From positions 1 through 15,337 of the forward strand of contig JALQTL010000441.1 in assembly GCA_023260935.1 (NCBI GenBank): DNA of 15,337 nucleotides, in the 5' to 3' direction. The translations under genes and the position numbers were made by a program. The notes below the pieces were generated by a model. The model was not told the origin of the DNA, searched no databases, and saw nothing but the letters and a program-made list of their open reading frames with translations. This document shows positions 1 to 6,445 of this stretch, piece after piece. Within the stretch, counting starts at the first letter, position 1, and every line of letters starts with the position of its first letter. Source of the stretch: Paracoccaceae bacterium. Lineage in GTDB: Bacteria > Pseudomonadota > Alphaproteobacteria > Rhodobacterales > Rhodobacteraceae.

Positions 1-904
1 CAAGCTGCACATATTTGCCCACGATCGCGACGCGAACCTCGCCCTCGGCATTGGTCAGGCGGTCCATCACGTCTTCCCAGCGCGCAAGGTTCGGCTTGGG
101 CGCGGGCGAGATGCCGAAGGCGTCCAGCACGGCCTGATCAAGGCCCGCGCGATGATAGGCGAGGGGGGCTTCGTAGATCGTCTTCAGGTCATAGGCGGGG
201 ATCACCGCCTCTTTGCGCACATTGCAGAACAGCGCGATCTTTTCGCGTTCCTTTTCCGGGATCGGGTGTTCCGACCGGCAGACCAGCACATCGGGGGCAA
301 GACCGATGGACTGCAATTCCTTCACCGAATGCTGGGTGGGTTTCGTTTTCAGCTCTCCGCTGGCCGAAAGATAGGGCAGCAGCGTCAGGTGCATCAGGAT
401 CGACTGGCCGCGGGGCCGTTCGTGGATGAACTGGCGGATGGCTTCAAAGAAGGGCAGGCCTTCGATATCGCCCACGGTGCCACCGATTTCGCACAGCATG
501 AAATCAACCTCATCCGCGCCGATGCGCAGGAAATCCTTGATCTCGTTGGTGACGTGGGGAATGACCTGAATGGTCTTGCCAAGGTAATCGCCGCGGCGTT
601 CCTTTTCCAGCACGTTGGAATAGATCCGGCCGGACGAGATGGAATCGGTCGCCCGCGCATGCACGCCCGTGAAACGCTCGTAATGGCCCAGATCCAGATC
701 GGTTTCGGCACCATCGTCGGTAACGAAGACCTCGCCATGTTCAAAGGGTGACATCGTGCCGGGGTCGACGTTCAGATAGGGGTCAAGCTTGCGCAGGCGG
801 ACGGTATAGCCGCGGGCCTGCAACAGCGCGCCCAGTGCCGCCGATGCCAGACCCTTGCCCAGAGAGGACACCACCCCGCCGGTGATGAAAATATAACGCG
901 CCAT
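1..904 (-). CDS. pyrG: CTP synthase, N-terminal part (cut by left edge)
   Basis: This enzyme makes CTP from UTP, ATP and glutamine, the last step of de novo pyrimidine nucleotide synthesis in the cytosol. About 301 residues are visible of a family length near 545. They cover the whole amidoligase (synthetase) domain and the very start of the glutaminase domain (last residues VAIVGKYVQL). Visible motifs are the N-terminal ATP loop ITGGVVSSLGKG (7-18), MSPFEHGEVFVTDDGAETDLDLGHY truncated here to its key Asp71, and Glu139 in LCEIGGTVGDIEG; Asp71 and Glu139 match the Mg-binding pair of the E. coli enzyme. The ATG at 904 is supported by GGGAGG seven bases upstream and by family alignment. secG lies 139 nt upstream on the same strand. 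The leader folds into a nested hairpin that includes the ribosome-binding site (separate entry). Identity is certain; the C-terminal half lies outside the window. Confidence 0.97.
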   Translation of the reverse strand, partial: MARYIFITGGVVSSLGKGLASAALGALLQARGYTVRLRKLDPYLNVDPGTMSPFEHGEVFVTDDGAETDLDLGHYERFTGVHARATDSISSGRIYSNVLEKERRGDYLGKTIQVIPHVTNEIKDFLRIGADEVDFMLCEIGGTVGDIEGLPFFEAIRQFIHERPRGQSILMHLTLLPYLSASGELKTKPTQHSVKELQSIGLAPDVLVCRSEHPIPEKEREKIALFCNVRKEAVIPAYDLKTIYEAPLAYHRAGLDQAVLDAFGISPAPKPNLARWEDVMDRLTNAEGEVRVAIVGKYVQL

Positions 905-911
905 GAGGGGG

Positions 912-958
912 CCTCCCGTAGATCGATTCGGTGAAGGGGAATCGCAGCACCACGGGAG
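912..958 (-). promoter_or_regulatory. Nested leader hairpin including the pyrG Shine-Dalgarno
   Basis: Read on the pyrG sense strand, CTCCCGT (958-952) pairs perfectly with ACGGGAG (919-913), and inside it CGATTC (944-939) pairs with GAATCG (929-924). The apical loop is 9 nt and the internal loop is asymmetric, 7 against 4 nt. The ribosome-binding site GGGAGG (917-912) lies almost wholly in the 3' arm, so folding would mask it. GGTG (951-948) in the internal loop can also pair with CACC (933-930) in the apical loop, allowing an alternative or pseudoknotted state. Both inner arms are also GANTC sites. The pairing is read directly; a regulatory role is inference. Confidence 0.5.
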
Positions 959-962
959 TCAG

Positions 963-991
963 GGATTACCCCAGACAAACCGATCTGGCAA
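963..991 (-). promoter_or_regulatory. Possible sigma-70-type promoter for pyrG
   Basis: On the minus strand TTGCCA (991-986) is followed after 17 nt by TAATCC (968-963). The -35 is one base off consensus but the -10 is poor. A transcript from here would start just before the nested hairpin at 958-913, so the hairpin would form the leader. Alternatively pyrG is read through from secG. Weak call from spacing and position only. Confidence 0.25.
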
Positions 992-1043
992 CAGCACCGC
1001 TAGATGCTGATCAAACGGGTGGCCGCGAAACAACGGATTGTGG

Positions 1044-1409
1044 TCAGTTTTCTGCCTTGGGCGGGGTCAGCGGGGCGTTCGCCGGGGCCGGCGGCAACAG
1101 ATCCGTGCCGGCCGGTGCCAGCGGGGCCTGCGGTTCCGGGGCCGGCGTGGGTGCGCCGATCTGGTCGATCACCGATGTCGTGCCCGCGTCAGACGCGGCC
1201 AGCACGGTCAGCGCGATCGAGGTGCAGATGAACAGAGCCGCGAAAAGCCAGGTCAGTTTCGTCAGCGCGGTCGCGGCGCCACGGCCCGACATCACGCCGC
1301 CGCCACCGCCGCCCATCCCCAGACCGCCACCTTCCGACCGCTGCAACAGCACCACGCCGATCAGCAGAAGGGCAAGGATCAGATGGACGGTAAGGATGAC
1401 ATTTTCCAT
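1044..1409 (-). CDS. secG: SecG, preprotein translocase subunit
   Basis: SecG is the small auxiliary subunit of the SecYEG channel in the inner membrane and helps SecA-driven export. The 121-residue product has the family architecture: a first membrane helix (about 3-22), the signature LLQRSEGGGLGMGGG (21-35), a cytoplasmic Gly-rich loop, and a second helix (about 52-71). After it comes a Pro/Ala-rich tail (about 83-117), an extension commonly seen in alphaproteobacterial SecG and probably unstructured. The ATG at 1409 gives a normal N-terminus starting right at helix 1; the ribosome-binding site is weak. It lies upstream of pyrG on the same strand, an arrangement frequent in Rhodobacterales, though the 139-nt gap allows pyrG its own promoter. 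Identification is secure. Confidence 0.95.
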   Translation of the reverse strand: MENVILTVHLILALLLIGVVLLQRSEGGGLGMGGGGGGVMSGRGAATALTKLTWLFAALFICTSIALTVLAASDAGTTSVIDQIGAPTPAPEPQAPLAPAGTDLLPPAPANAPLTPPKAEN

Positions 1410-1437
1410 GGGGCGCGCTCACTTCGGCTGACGCGCC

Positions 1438-1466
1438 TATCTAGGCGGAAGGGCGCGGGCGCGCAA
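1438..1466 (-). promoter_or_regulatory. Possible promoter upstream of secG
   Basis: On the minus strand TTGCGC (1466-1461) and TAGATA (1443-1438) are separated by exactly 17 nt and lie about 30 nt before the secG start. The TTG core and the spacing fit a housekeeping promoter, but both hexamers are only half matches. The rest of the 1410-1527 gap shows only short GC-rich inverted repeats such as GGGCG/CGCCC at 1467-1481, with no T-tract. Confidence 0.3.
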
Positions 1467-1527
1467 GGGCGAAGGCCGCCCGCCAGCCTTGGATTTCGTC
1501 CACGCTGGCCTGAAAGGCGGTTTTCGG

Positions 1528-1926
1528 TCAGTCTTCGGGATCAGGCCCGGGGCCTTCATGCACCGCCGAAAGCTTGTTGCCATCAGGGTCGCGCAGGTAA
1601 CAGGCATAAAACCCGGCGCCATAGGGTCGCAGGCCCGGGGCGCCTTCGCTGGAGCCGCCATGGGCCATACCGGCATGGAAAAAGGCATCGACCGCCGCGC
1701 GGCTTTCAGCATTGAAGGCGGGCATGGATCCGTTGCCTGCCGTGGCGGGTTTGCCGTCAAAGGGCAGGTTTACCCAGAACAGGCAGCGGTCATCGCCGGG
1801 GCGCGCATATCCGGCCTCGCGGTCACTGGAAGAGCGGCGCGCAATCCCCAGCGGGGCAAGGGTTGCGTCGTAAAAGCGGACGGCGCGTTCCAGATCGGTG
1901 CAGCCGACGGTAAGGTAACGAAACAT
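1528..1926 (-). CDS. VOC-family (glyoxalase-fold) protein, substrate unknown
   Basis: The 132-residue product is a single vicinal-oxygen-chelate unit of two beta-alpha-beta-beta-beta modules. The first opens with YLTVGCTDLERAVRFYD (4-20). The second includes SRAAVDAFFHAGMAHGG (75-91), GAPGLRP (95-101), GFYACYLRDPDGNKLSAV (105-122). VOC proteins include glyoxalase I, dioxygenases and antibiotic-binding proteins, so the fold does not give the reaction. The positions that usually bind metal appear to be Tyr4, Met68 and Ser120 rather than His/His/Glu, so a metal enzyme is doubtful. The ATG at 1926 starts right at the first strand; a purine-rich GAGAGGGG lies upstream. The gene diverges from purA across 107 nt and is codirectional with secG, 118 nt away, with no clear functional link to either. 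Family call is firm, function open. Confidence 0.85.
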   Translation of the reverse strand: MFRYLTVGCTDLERAVRFYDATLAPLGIARRSSSDREAGYARPGDDRCLFWVNLPFDGKPATAGNGSMPAFNAESRAAVDAFFHAGMAHGGSSEGAPGLRPYGAGFYACYLRDPDGNKLSAVHEGPGPDPED

Positions 1927-2033
1927 GGCTCTGGCACCCCTCTCGTCCGGGTTGCGGCCATTTTCCTGTTTCGTCCGGGGCCGCCTGTCGCTATAGGGTG
2001 CGCGGTTTCCCTCCGATGCAAGGACGAAAATTC

Positions 2034-3332
2034 ATGGCCAATGTGGTTGTCGTGGGTGCCCAGTGGGGCGACGAAGGCAAGGGCAAGATCGTCGACTGGC
2101 TTTCCGAGCGGGCCGATGTGATCGCCCGCTTTCAGGGTGGCCACAATGCCGGCCATACGCTGGTGATCGGCGGCAAGGTCTACAAGCTGAACGCGCTGCC
2201 TTCGGGGGTGGTGCGCGGTGGCAAGCTTTCGGTCATCGGCAACGGCGTGGTGCTGGATCCTTGGCATCTGGTAGAGGAAATCGCGAAGATCCGTGATCAG
2301 GGCGTGGACATCTCGCCCCAGACGCTGATGATTGCGGAAAACACGCCGCTGATCATGCCCTATCACGGCGAACTTGACCGTGCGCGCGAAGCGCAGGCGG
2401 CCGGATCGAAGGCCAAGATCGGCACCACCGGGCGCGGTATTGGCCCGGCCTATGAAGACAAGGTGGGGCGCCGGGTGATCCGGGTGGCCGATCTGGCAGA
2501 CCCGGCAACGCTGGAACTGCGGGTGGACCGGGCGCTGGTGCATCACAATGCCTTGCGTGCGGGGCTGGGACTGGACCCTGTGGACCGTGACGCGCTGATT
2601 GCCAAGCTGAACGAGATCGCGCCGCAGATCCTGCCCTATGCGGCCCCGGTCTGGAAGGTGATGAACGACCTGCGCCGCGGCGGCAAGCGCATCCTGTTCG
2701 AAGGAGCGCAGGGCGCGCTGCTGGACATCGACTTTGGCACCTATCCTTATGTTACCTCGTCCAACGTCATCGCCGGGCAGGCTGCCACGGGCGTGGGGTT
2801 GGGGCCCAACGCAATCGATTTCGTGCTGGGCATCGTCAAGGCCTATACCACCCGCGTGGGCGAAGGCCCGTTCCCGACCGAGTTGAAGGACGAGGTGGGC
2901 GAACGCCTTGGCACACGCGGTCACGAATTCGGCACCGTAACAGGGCGCAAGCGGCGCTGCGGCTGGTTCGATGCGGCGCTGGTGCGCCAGACCTGCGCCA
3001 CCTCTGGCATCAACGGCATCGCGCTGACGAAGCTGGACGTGCTGGACGGCTTCGATACGCTGAAGATCTGCGTGGGTTACGATCTGGATGGAAAGCGGCT
3101 GGATTACCTGCCGACAGCCGCCGATCAGCAAGCGCGCTGCGTGCCGGTGTATGAAGAGATCGAGGGTTGGCACAGCTCGACCGAGGGCGCGCGTTCCTGG
3201 GCCGATCTGCCGGGGGCGGCCATCAAGTATGTGCGACGGATCGAGGAATTGATCCATTGCCCGGTGGCGCTACTTTCCACCTCGCCCGAGCGTGATGACA
3301 CGATCCTTGTGACAGACCCGTTCGCGGACTGA
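2034..3332 (+). CDS. purA: Adenylosuccinate synthetase
   Basis: PurA joins IMP and aspartate using GTP to give adenylosuccinate, the first committed step from IMP to AMP. The 432-residue length equals that of the E. coli enzyme. Visible motifs are the GTP loop WGDEGKGK (11-18) with catalytic Asp13, GGHNAGHT (35-42) with His41, the IMP-binding GTTGRGIGPAYEDKVGR, TTRVGEGPFPTEL, and TGRKRRCGWFD. I chose the ATG at 2034 because AAGGA (2020-2024) precedes it at a good distance and the protein then begins MANVVVVGAQWGDEG as in the family; an in-frame ATG at 1998 would add 12 untypical residues. A TATAGG at 1992-1997 could be a -10 element but has no good -35. A DUF2842 gene follows 25 nt downstream and is probably cotranscribed. 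Confidence 0.97.
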   Translation: MANVVVVGAQWGDEGKGKIVDWLSERADVIARFQGGHNAGHTLVIGGKVYKLNALPSGVVRGGKLSVIGNGVVLDPWHLVEEIAKIRDQGVDISPQTLMIAENTPLIMPYHGELDRAREAQAAGSKAKIGTTGRGIGPAYEDKVGRRVIRVADLADPATLELRVDRALVHHNALRAGLGLDPVDRDALIAKLNEIAPQILPYAAPVWKVMNDLRRGGKRILFEGAQGALLDIDFGTYPYVTSSNVIAGQAATGVGLGPNAIDFVLGIVKAYTTRVGEGPFPTELKDEVGERLGTRGHEFGTVTGRKRRCGWFDAALVRQTCATSGINGIALTKLDVLDGFDTLKICVGYDLDGKRLDYLPTAADQQARCVPVYEEIEGWHSSTEGARSWADLPGAAIKYVRRIEELIHCPVALLSTSPERDDTILVTDPFAD

Positions 3333-3357
3333 ACCTTTTTCAGGCGGGGGTGGCGGC

Positions 3358-3591
3358 ATGGCACTGAAATACAAGACCCGCAGGCGCCTTGCGCTTCTGG
3401 TGCTGCTGATTGGCCTGCCGCTGTACATCGGGCTGGCGCTTTACATCATCAGCCTGTTCGACCGGCCGTCGCTCTGGGTGGAATTCGCGGTTTATGTGGG
3501 CCTTGGCTTCCTGTGGATGCTGCCGCTTCGGTCGGTATTCCTGGGGGTTGGTCAGGCAGACCCGGACCCATCCGAAGATCCGCCCAAATGA
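3358..3591 (+). CDS. DUF2842 small inner-membrane protein
   Basis: A 77-residue protein with a basic N-terminus (KYKTRRR, 4-10), two predicted membrane helices (about 11-33 and 40-59) joined by a short loop containing DRPSLW, and an acidic Pro-rich tail ending DPSEDPPK. The pattern matches DUF2842, a family of short alphaproteobacterial membrane proteins with no known function. The positive N-terminus suggests both ends are cytoplasmic. It starts 25 nt after the purA stop, behind a G-rich ribosome-binding region, and its TGA is followed at once by a strong hairpin terminator, so it is probably the last gene of a purA operon. No link to purine synthesis is shown beyond position. Confidence 0.85.
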   Translation: MALKYKTRRRLALLVLLIGLPLYIGLALYIISLFDRPSLWVEFAVYVGLGFLWMLPLRSVFLGVGQADPDPSEDPPK

Positions 3592-3627
3592 AAACAGGCA
3601 GGGCGCGGTGCGCTCTGCCTGTTTCTT
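3592..3627. terminator. Bidirectional intrinsic terminator
   Basis: AAACAGGCAG (3592-3601) pairs perfectly with CTGCCTGTTT (3615-3624), and the inner bases GGCGC/GCGCT extend this to 15 pairs (one G-U) around a GGT loop. On the plus strand the stem runs into TTTCTT; on the minus strand it runs into TTTTCATTT. It sits directly after the DUF2842 stop and 41 nt beyond the stop of the convergent 878-aa gene, so it probably ends both transcripts. Confidence 0.85.
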
Positions 3628-3667
3628 GGGGCCTTGATGGCAGCCTCGGCCCACTGTTCCGACGGGA

Positions 3668-6304
3668 TCAGCCCGCGATCTTCTTTGCTTCGGCCAGAAT
3701 ATGCGACCCTTCGTTCAGTGCAAACAGCCCGCGACGGCTTTTTTCGATCCGGCCCTCGCGCAGAAGGATACCAAAGCTGCGCAGGCTGTCTTCCCGGGCC
3801 ACATCCGTGGCCACGCTGGCCAGATGCTGCATCAGCTGCGGCCGGGTAAAGCTGTCGCGTCCTTCCACGCAGGCGATATAGGCGGCGGCGGCTTCCAGCA
3901 TGTCCGGCAGTTCCTGCGCGCCCAGACGTTCGGCGAAATCGCGAAAGGACGTGGCGCCGTCGAAGAGATTGGCGGCGTCGTCTTCCAGATCGGCTTCGTC
4001 TTCGTCGTCATAGGCCCGGGCCTGAAGAGCGGTTGCGGCCTGCATCGACGACCGGCCCACAAGGGTGGGGCCGTTGCCCGTCACAGCCTGCGCGACGCGC
4101 GGCCGGTCGATCCGTTGTTCCGAAACCAGCACCAGCGGTGCCGGGCGTTCGGCCTGAACCGGACGTTCGGCCTGAGCCGGGCGTTCCGCAGGGGCGGGGG
4201 CGGCCACGGGGCGCACGACCTGAGCCAGATCGTCGCGATAGGCGGTCATCCGTTCTGCTTCCGCGTTCTGGATGCGGGTTTCCGATGACTTGCGGTCGGC
4301 AAGTGTGGCGGCAACCGCGGCCTTCAGATGCGCAATGGCCGAGAGGCGGCGGCGCGCATCCGGCACGTCCATCTGGGTCGCAGCCTCGGCGATCAGACGC
4401 GTTACCGCCTCATCCCCGGCGGGGGGCAGGCGGGTCTGGCTTTCGGTCTTGGCGCCGTGGTCCTGATCATTGTCCTCGGCGCGCAGGGCGGCCAACTCGG
4501 CTTCCAGTGCGGCTTCAGCTTCGGCCGAAAGGCTGGCTTCGGCTGCCTGCTGATCGGCCAGATCATCTTCGCTGCTGTGCCGGATGCGGATTACGCGGGC
4601 ACGGGCACGCTGAAGCTTTTCCAGCGTGATCGGTTCTGCCGAGGCAGCGGCCGCCGGGGCCGGCGGGGCGGCGGGGGGGTCCGTCAGCGGCAGCATCGTC
4701 GGGCGTTCCAGCTCGGCTGTGCCCGGACGTTGCGGGCGCACGGGGCGCACCGGGCGCACCGGCGTGGCGATGCGTGACGCCACATCTTCCATGTCGGAGC
4801 CGGGTTTTTGCGCTTCCGGGGCTGGAGCTTCGACCTGAACTTCAGCTTCAACCTCAGCCTCGGCAACGGCCTCAGCTTTTGCCGGTTCCATCGTTTCCAT
4901 TTCGGCTTCAATGGCTACCTCAACGGGGGCTATCTCAACGGGAACCACGTCGACCGCCGCCGTGTCTTCAGCCGAAACTTCGACCTCGATCACGATCTCT
5001 TCGGTAATTCCGGCGATATCGGATTCTTCCGCCGGCTCTGCCTGATCTGTCACGGGGGTGCCGGTGATGTCATCGGCTTCTTCCAGATCCATCAGATCAG
5101 GGGCCGAAGGGGCAGCGGCGGGCGCAATGTCAAGGCTGGCCAGCGCGGCCTTGATGCTGTCAAGGTCGGCCGTCACTTCCGCCGAAACGGTTGGCGCGGC
5201 GGTCTCTTCCAGCAGCACGTCATCGGCTTCGGGGTCCAGCAATTCCCCAAGGCTGGCGATAAGCGAATCGTCATCTTGCGCGGCGGCGCTGGATGCCACG
5301 GCCAGATTTTCGCTGGCAGCGGGCTCTTCGGTGGCGGCTTCGACAACCGCTTCGGCCGCGGCGTCAGGGATGACTTCGGGGGCAACTTCGGCTTCAGCTT
5401 CCAGTGCGGCGGGTTCTTCCGCCGCCACGGTGGCGATTTCGGCGGCCTCGGCCACGACCTCAATTTCGGGGGTGGCAGGTTCTTCCGCCACCTCGGCTTC
5501 GGTGGCTTCAGCCTCTGCGGGGGCCCCTTCGCTCGCTGCCAGCGGGGCGTCTTCCGGGGCGGTTTCGGCCGTGTCTTCCGGCAAAAGGTCTTCGCCTTCG
5601 GCCAGCTTCGATGCCGGCAGGTCTTCGGGCAACAGATCCTCGGCATCGTCAAAAACCGCAGCAGACGCAAGCGTCTGGGCGGGTTCGGCGTCCTGGTCCT
5701 CGATGTAGCTGTCCCCCTCGGGCGCCACTTTCGGCACCACCGTCAGCGTCGCCGCCGTCGTGGCCGAAGTGGCCGAAGCAGCCGCAGCCTGACGCAGACG
5801 CAGCAGTTTTTCGGCCACGGACGAGGTTACCGCGCCCTCAGCCGCCAGCGAGGGCGCCGCGGCGGGGGCAGGGCGCGCCGCTTCGGCGGCGGGCATGGTG
5901 ATGCGCGGGGCGGCCGCTTCCTCTTGTGCCGGTGCGGGGGCGACCGGGGCTGCGGCGGCAGCGGGGGGCGCAACCGGTGCCGGGGCGGAAGCCTGGGGCT
6001 CTGGCGCGCGCTCCAGACGCGGGGCGGGCTGGCGGGCTTGCTCGGCCTCGCTGTCCGCCCGCAGGATCACGCCGTTCTCCTGAATCTTCGCCTCGACCCG
6101 CCGCTGGATCTCGCGCTCCGCGATCTTGTGCAGCATGGCCGCATCCGGCTGGGGCGGTTCCGCACCGAAGTATCGGTCCTCGGCGGCGAGGTCGCGGAAA
6201 TATTCGGCGATCGCCTTCATTGTGTTGAAAGGATCGTCAAATCCCTCCAGCGTACAAGAGAAGGTTCCGTAGGAAACCGTTAGGATCTTACTCGCACCGT
6301 TCAT
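3668..6304 (-). CDS. Large Ala/Glu/Pro-rich protein with conserved ends, function unknown
   Basis: The 878-residue product has three parts. An ordered N-terminus (1-83) contains VSYGTFSCTLEGFDDPF, NTMKAIAEYFRDLA and a helix AEREIQRRVEAKIQENG. A long acidic Ala/Glu/Pro/Val-rich region (about 84-550) is probably disordered. Toward the C-terminus come a basic Pro repeat (VRPVRPVRPQRP, 516-527), a basic helix near 559-575, a predicted helical segment (632-671), an 18-nt repeat encoding AERPxQ units, and a globular C-terminus (about 780-878) with TRPQLMQHLASVA and RRGLFALNEG that resembles a winged-helix fold. No signal peptide or membrane helix is seen. I recall similar Rhodobacteraceae proteins, sometimes automatically labelled CheA or lipoprotein, but no histidine-kinase motif or lipobox is present. 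The ATG at 6304 is chosen because the conserved ILTVSYGTFSC begins just after; an ATG at 6352 would add 16 residues. The gene stands alone, divergent from thiN. Confidence 0.85.
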   Translation of the reverse strand: MNGASKILTVSYGTFSCTLEGFDDPFNTMKAIAEYFRDLAAEDRYFGAEPPQPDAAMLHKIAEREIQRRVEAKIQENGVILRADSEAEQARQPAPRLERAPEPQASAPAPVAPPAAAAAPVAPAPAQEEAAAPRITMPAAEAARPAPAAAPSLAAEGAVTSSVAEKLLRLRQAAAASATSATTAATLTVVPKVAPEGDSYIEDQDAEPAQTLASAAVFDDAEDLLPEDLPASKLAEGEDLLPEDTAETAPEDAPLAASEGAPAEAEATEAEVAEEPATPEIEVVAEAAEIATVAAEEPAALEAEAEVAPEVIPDAAAEAVVEAATEEPAASENLAVASSAAAQDDDSLIASLGELLDPEADDVLLEETAAPTVSAEVTADLDSIKAALASLDIAPAAAPSAPDLMDLEEADDITGTPVTDQAEPAEESDIAGITEEIVIEVEVSAEDTAAVDVVPVEIAPVEVAIEAEMETMEPAKAEAVAEAEVEAEVQVEAPAPEAQKPGSDMEDVASRIATPVRPVRPVRPQRPGTAELERPTMLPLTDPPAAPPAPAAAASAEPITLEKLQRARARVIRIRHSSEDDLADQQAAEASLSAEAEAALEAELAALRAEDNDQDHGAKTESQTRLPPAGDEAVTRLIAEAATQMDVPDARRRLSAIAHLKAAVAATLADRKSSETRIQNAEAERMTAYRDDLAQVVRPVAAPAPAERPAQAERPVQAERPAPLVLVSEQRIDRPRVAQAVTGNGPTLVGRSSMQAATALQARAYDDEDEADLEDDAANLFDGATSFRDFAERLGAQELPDMLEAAAAYIACVEGRDSFTRPQLMQHLASVATDVAREDSLRSFGILLREGRIEKSRRGLFALNEGSHILAEAKKIAG
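4141..4194 (-). repeat. 18-nt tandem repeat inside the 878-aa gene
   Basis: Two near-identical 18-nt units (4141-4158 and 4159-4176, differing at two bases) are followed by a degraded third unit (4177-4194). The period is a multiple of three and the repeat encodes AERPAQAERPVQAERPAP at about residues 706-723, a flexible Pro-rich spacer. Such repeats can gain or lose units without shifting frame. Confidence 0.75.
4734..4760 (-). repeat. 9-nt tandem repeat coding VRP units
   Basis: Three 9-nt units (GGGCGCACG, GGGCGCACC, GGGCGCACC on the plus strand) lie end to end. On the coding strand they give the basic VRPVRPVRP stretch at about residues 516-524 of the 878-aa protein, a positively charged segment next to an otherwise acidic linker. 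Confidence 0.7.
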
Positions 6305-6445
6305 CGGATGCTCGCTTTCTGCCTGACTCGATGCACCTTTATCGGCATGCACCTGTTCAATTCCGTGGACAGAAGTAGGTCATTTGAAGGATTGATTGTG
6401 GCCCCGGCCCCGGGTTTTTGCCTCAATTCGAAGGACAGTATCCAC

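Noticed and set aside
1770..3257. A 495-codon minus-strand open frame over purA
   Set aside because: purA is certain on the plus strand. The antisense product is His/Arg/Gln-rich without recognisable domains, a common GC-rich shadow.
4808..6283. A 491-codon open frame on the plus strand, Gly/Phe/Arg-rich
   Set aside because: It is antisense to the 878-aa gene. The long opening results from the Ala/Glu-rich codon pattern on the other strand; the translated sequence is low-complexity with no family motif and no ribosome-binding site.
3668..6304. CheA-type histidine kinase or TonB-like identity for the 878-aa protein
   Set aside because: There are no HPt, H-box or ATP-binding motifs, and no N-terminal membrane anchor. 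The Ala/Glu/Pro-rich composition alone attracts such false matches.
6305..6445. Possible TPP riboswitch before thiN
   Set aside because: None of the conserved thi-box core sequences is present, and 141 nt shared with a divergent promoter is little room. I also see no convincing promoter hexamers here.
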